Below, in pieces: positions 60,971 through 64,000 of a stretch of DNA of 64,000 nucleotides (within the stretch, counting starts at the first letter, position 1; the number at the start of each line of letters is the position of its first letter). Origin of the DNA: Ilyomonas sp965199905 (GTDB taxonomy: Bacteria > Bacteroidota > Bacteroidia > Chitinophagales > Chitinophagaceae). The notes under the pieces were generated by a model. The model did not search any database. It was given only the letters and a program-made list of their open reading frames with translations, and had not been told where the DNA came from. The translations under genes were made by a program, and so were the position numbers. The stretch lies in contig OZ241366.1 in NCBI GenBank assembly GCA_965199905.1, positions 1,488,001 to 1,552,000 of the forward strand, written 5' to 3'.

Positions 60971-62602
60971 TCATCCATTCACCGCAATCCGCGGACCATC
61001 AGCAGCCGCCTCTTTCCCCATCTTCTTCAAAATACCATTCGCCGCAATCCTTCCCGACACTGCTCCACCATTCATATATCCCTGGAAGTTGTAAGACGTA
61101 TGTTCACCCGCAAAAAACAAGTTGCCCACTGTCTCAATTTCACTACCTGCAATGCTTGTATATTGCCCCACTTTCCACGCACTATAGCTGCCTTTGGTAA
61201 AAGCAAATTGCGGCCACGTAAAGCGGTATGCTTTACCGTTATGATCCTTTTGAATACCCGGATAAATCTGGTTCAGTTTAGCCAGGTATCCCGATGCCTG
61301 TTCATTCACATCACCATTTATCAAATTAGCACCGTCCCCGCCACCCAAGAACACGGTTAAGCCACCGTTATTACCGGGTTGCAACTGGCTGTTATCCCAT
61401 GTATTTTCTGTGCTGTTATCGCTATAGCTCATACCTACACTACCGTATTGCGTGCGCCAGCGCCTGCCTTTAAACCCAAGGAAAAATTTCGCATTCGTCC
61501 CATATCCAAGTGTGTTAATAGAGAGGCGTTTCACCTTCGGTAAATCAACATCAATTTCCACCTCGCGCAGCAATGTAAATGGCAATGTTAGCAACACAAT
61601 ATCTGCTTCAACAGCTTTCGGTGTATCTTCAAAATATAACCGGTAACCTTCACCCTTGCTTTCAATCCTCACCAGCTTATGTTCCAGGTTCACACGGTCT
61701 TTCATCGTGTTGTATAAAGCATCCACAATGCGCTGGTTGCCGCCACTCACTTTAAAGCGTTCATCACTCACGCCATACAATGCCGGCTCACCATTTGGCG
61801 CCAGCCCAAACAGGTATAAAAAGTTAATCGCATTGCATTCATCCGCCTTCAATCCATATTCTCCCACATAAGCCACCAGCAGCAGTTCGCGCAGCCAGCC
61901 GGTCAGGCCGATACTGTCAAAATATTGCACGATGTTCATGCTATCAAACATCGCATCTGTGGGCGAATAACTGTTGTACGTGATCAAATCACTCAGGCTG
62001 TTCACATCCCTGTTTATACGCGGCAGGTAATGGGCAATCGCTTTCAGAAAATCCTTATCTGTATAAGTAGTATTATTGAAATAATAAAGATTCTGCGTAA
62101 GCTGCAGTTCTTCTTCGTTGTAAAGGTCAAGCAAAGGAAAGCCGAAGTATTTTGCCAGCGCACGCATTTCATAATGTCCCGTATCAATAAACTCACCACC
62201 CAGTTCTGTATTCAATCCCGGGTTCAAAACATTATGTGCCGTAAACATTCTGCCACCCGCTCTTTTGTTCGCGTCATACAGTACGCAGGGCACGTTCGCC
62301 TTTTGCAAATGAAACGCAGCATTCAATCCCGCAATGCCCGCCCCGATGATAGCCACAGAAGGAACCGAAGGACAGGCATTAGCAATTCTATCGCTGTTCA
62401 AAACAGCATCAGGAGAGTCTACCAGCTTCGAGCAACCCGCCAGCGCAACGGCAGCCGCTGCCATTGCCGAGTTCTGTATAAACTTTCTTCGTGAAGCAAA
62501 ATGCTGCTCCGAAAATTCTGTTTCATCTGCCTTATGCTGACGAGCTTTTTGTGCCAACGAGCTTAGCCTCAGCAACCGCTGAAACAAAGGGGTATGTGCC
62601 AT
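60971..62602 (-). CDS. flavin amine oxidase, Tat-exported
   Basis: FAD-dependent amine oxidase family protein, 543 residues. A leader of about 35 residues precedes SRRKFIQNSAMAAAAVALAGC, a twin-arginine signal with a lipobox-like end. Then the FAD motif AIIGAGIAGLNAAFHL, KRAGGRMFT, GGEFIDTGHYEM, and the C-terminal FFAGEHTSYNFQGYMNGGAVSG that closes the cofactor site. Such proteins oxidise amines or L-amino acids outside the cytoplasm with oxygen, giving peroxide. The substrate is not predictable. It lies upstream of the DUF3829 gene on the same strand, 114 bp apart. Confidence 0.88.
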   Translation of the reverse strand: MAHTPLFQRLLRLSSLAQKARQHKADETEFSEQHFASRRKFIQNSAMAAAAVALAGCSKLVDSPDAVLNSDRIANACPSVPSVAIIGAGIAGLNAAFHLQKANVPCVLYDANKRAGGRMFTAHNVLNPGLNTELGGEFIDTGHYEMRALAKYFGFPLLDLYNEEELQLTQNLYYFNNTTYTDKDFLKAIAHYLPRINRDVNSLSDLITYNSYSPTDAMFDSMNIVQYFDSIGLTGWLRELLLVAYVGEYGLKADECNAINFLYLFGLAPNGEPALYGVSDERFKVSGGNQRIVDALYNTMKDRVNLEHKLVRIESKGEGYRLYFEDTPKAVEADIVLLTLPFTLLREVEIDVDLPKVKRLSINTLGYGTNAKFFLGFKGRRWRTQYGSVGMSYSDNSTENTWDNSQLQPGNNGGLTVFLGGGDGANLINGDVNEQASGYLAKLNQIYPGIQKDHNGKAYRFTWPQFAFTKGSYSAWKVGQYTSIAGSEIETVGNLFFAGEHTSYNFQGYMNGGAVSGRIAANGILKKMGKEAAADGPRIAVNG

Positions 62603-62851
62603 CTGTTGTTAGTTTATTTGGCAGCAAGAATAATGAGAAATTTGGTAGCGTATCAGTTTGAATTAAAATACAGTTTTTGGTAACGGTCGTCCATCTCTTT
62701 TGTGATCGGCAGTTGTTGCCATTCCTGCTGCTTCGACACGCAGAAATGCTCCCATCAAGGTTCCGGGTAATGATGTGACTTTTACTAAAGCGAATACGGA
62801 ACAGCCATTCAAAAGACTTATCACTTAATTTTCCAGAAATATTATCCTAAT
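62603..62851. other. intergenic region
   Basis: About 250 bp. A short open frame near 62706-62825 (KVPGNDVTFTKANTEQPFKR) looks faintly coding but has no start and no recognised family. Nothing else seen. Confidence 0.3.
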
Positions 62852-62887
62852 AAAAAACGTCCCTATGATATCATCATAAGAACGTTT
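62852..62887 (-). terminator. terminator after the small lipoprotein
   Basis: Read on the minus strand: AAACGT ... TATGAT / ATCATA ... ACGTTT with a small internal loop, then TTTTTTATT. Confidence 0.65.
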
Positions 62888-62909
62888 GCTCGTTTAAAAT
62901 CCTGACAAT

Positions 62910-63101
62910 CTAACGTGTTGCAGCAGCGGCATTATAATGCATAACTTTTGCAGTAGATTGATTTGTTTGTTTTTCTTTTTGATTCATGCCCACATCAATT
63001 ACATTTTTCTTTCCGTCTCTTGTTTTGCGTTCAACGGAACACGATGGCGTTATCATAGCGACAAATGCCAGTAATGAAGCGGCTTTCAGTATCATTTTCA
63101 T
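62910..63101 (-). CDS. small lipoprotein
   Basis: 63 residues from ATG 63101: KMILKAASLLAFVAMITPSC is a lipoprotein signal with lipobox ITPSC, then a basic/polar mature part (VERKTRDGKKNVIDVGMNQK) ending AAAATR. The start ten codons upstream (63131) is less good. No known family; ends before a terminator. Confidence 0.6.
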   Translation of the reverse strand: MKMILKAASLLAFVAMITPSCSVERKTRDGKKNVIDVGMNQKEKQTNQSTAKVMHYNAAAATR

Positions 63102-63150
63102 AATTTTCAGTTTATAAAATATATAATGCAACCCTTATGCCAGTCATTGA

Positions 63151-63990
63151 TCAGGAGCCGAAACCGAACTCCGGCATCATCTCTTCAATCAACGTTATCA
63201 CGTCTTCCCTTGTTCTTCCTTCTTCCACCAGGCGCCTGACAGAAGTTGCGCCTGCCGACTTCGATAACTTGCTGTTATTGGTATCCATAATCAATGGATG
63301 ATGATAAAACAGAACCTCCTCAAAAAAAATCTTACCCAGCTTTAAAGCCAGGTATTGCTGCGCAAGTGTCGACTCCCACAAATCCTCTCCCCGCACAACA
63401 GCATCTATACCAAAATATTCATCATCAATTAAAGATGAAAGCTGGTAAGATGGCATCCCGTTTTTCTTTCTTACCACAAAAGAATGCATAGAAACAGGCA
63501 GCAAAGCACCAATGCTATCACCAGCCATTGTACGCACTCTTACCGGCAGATTATCATCCGTTATCAATCGCCAGCTTGCATCTTGAGTATCTAATAACAA
63601 GTCTTTTTTCCTGCACCTGCATTCACTTCCATTTTGCAATTGCATTCTTGAACACTGGCAAGCAAATACCTTCTTTTCTTCTCTCAATTTCTGCAAAGCT
63701 TCCTCGTACCATTTCATACGATGCACTTGCGAATAGCGCTCTTCATAATCAATATAATTTCTGGGCTCTTCCTGCCAGTTGATTCCTAAAAAGCGAAGAG
63801 TCTCAAACACATCTTCTACATATTCCCTGCGCGTTCGTTCCATATCCATATCATCAATACGAAGCAACAGTTTTGCATTTGCCTTTTTAGCCAGCGCAGC
63901 CGTAATGAGAAAAGAAGCCGCATTCCCTATATGCAGGTAGCCGCTCGGCGTTGGTGCTATGCGTGTTTTGTTGAAAGAAAAGTTGGTCAT
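63151..63990 (-). CDS. gluQ: glutamyl-Q tRNA(Asp) synthetase
   Basis: Short GluRS-like enzyme of 279 residues that charges queuosine in tRNA(Asp) with glutamate, without an anticodon-binding domain. APTPSGYLHIGNA (HIGH-type site), RIDDMDMERTRREYVEDVFE, a zinc-binding cysteine set CQCSRMQ...CRCRK near residue 115, YQLSSLIDDEYFGIDAVVRG, and the KMSKS-like NSKLSKSAGAT. Lack of the C-terminal anticodon domain separates it from normal GluRS. The start 63990 is 10 bp from the window end. Confidence 0.9.
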   Translation of the reverse strand: MTNFSFNKTRIAPTPSGYLHIGNAASFLITAALAKKANAKLLLRIDDMDMERTRREYVEDVFETLRFLGINWQEEPRNYIDYEERYSQVHRMKWYEEALQKLREEKKVFACQCSRMQLQNGSECRCRKKDLLLDTQDASWRLITDDNLPVRVRTMAGDSIGALLPVSMHSFVVRKKNGMPSYQLSSLIDDEYFGIDAVVRGEDLWESTLAQQYLALKLGKIFFEEVLFYHHPLIMDTNNSKLSKSAGATSVRRLVEEGRTREDVITLIEEMMPEFGFGS

Positions 63991-64000
63991 AAAGTTCGCG

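Noticed and set aside
1..64000. tRNA, rRNA, integrase or prophage
   Set aside because: No cloverleaf-like gene with CCA-side conserved blocks, no rRNA and no phage structural genes were recognised by eye; a covariance scan could change this.

Overview
The window reads as chromosomal DNA of a Bacteroidota bacterium, most likely family Chitinophagaceae. Support: type IX secretion C-terminal sorting domains on large surface proteins, a type III glutamine synthetase, a GLPGLI-free but typical set of Bacteroidota genes (DUF2807, DUF3829, OmpA with thrombospondin-3 repeats), and promoters of the Bacteroidota form TTTG-N19-TAnnTTTG upstream of several genes. There is no phage, plasmid origin, tRNA, rRNA or CRISPR array that I can see. 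The family assignment is an inference from gene style, not from a marker comparison.

Layout. 0-7 kb: a partial serine palmitoyltransferase-like gene, a hypothetical membrane protein, then a SAM-I riboswitch with a readable terminator/antiterminator controlling metX and hom (methionine branch), a YefM-YoeB-like toxin-antitoxin pair whose toxin is frameshifted, and a GT2 glycosyltransferase with a flippase-like membrane partner. 6.6-7.2 kb is a gene-free block with a GC-rich element and a 21-bp periodic array. 7.2-9.8 kb: sugar transporter plus ROK glucokinase. 10.2-20.8 kb: a coherent sulfation and glycan cluster: cysQ, cysC, cysD and cysN make PAPS and remove PAP, two different sulfotransferases use it, and two GT4 glycosyltransferases, UDP-glucose dehydrogenase and UDP-glucuronate decarboxylase supply UDP-GlcA/UDP-Xyl and transfer sugars. 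No PAPS reductase is in the cluster, so a sulfated surface glycan or glycolipid is the likely product. 20.9-29.4 kb: an ELWxxDGT-repeat giant and two delta-60-repeat paralogues, all with signal peptides and T9SS tails, and a decayed gene. The second paralogue sits between inverted palindromic repeats.

29.6-29.95 kb holds a second 21-bp array. 30-56.7 kb is mostly housekeeping: recJ, polyprenyl synthase, ompA-like, htpG, DUF2807, a polytopic membrane protein, glnN, aroE, a phosphosulfolactate synthase, rdgB, ilvE, rpsL-rpsG (without fusA), pyrH, acs, a YdjM-like hydrolase, cls, an ECF sigma factor with a small membrane protein, and clpC. 56.9-60 kb is a mobile-element scar: an intact REP-associated tyrosine transposase (RAYT) with inverted REP hairpins at both ends has cut a DUF433/DUF5615 toxin-antitoxin pair, next to a dead RAYT with its own REP pair and a fragment of a third. 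60-64 kb: DUF3829 lipoprotein, Tat-exported amine oxidase, a tiny lipoprotein and glutamyl-Q-tRNA(Asp) synthetase.

No completely unknown multi-gene system stands out. The most unusual signals are the two exact 21-nt lattices, the RAYT/REP region, and the possible sulfur-lipid/sulfated-glycan biology.
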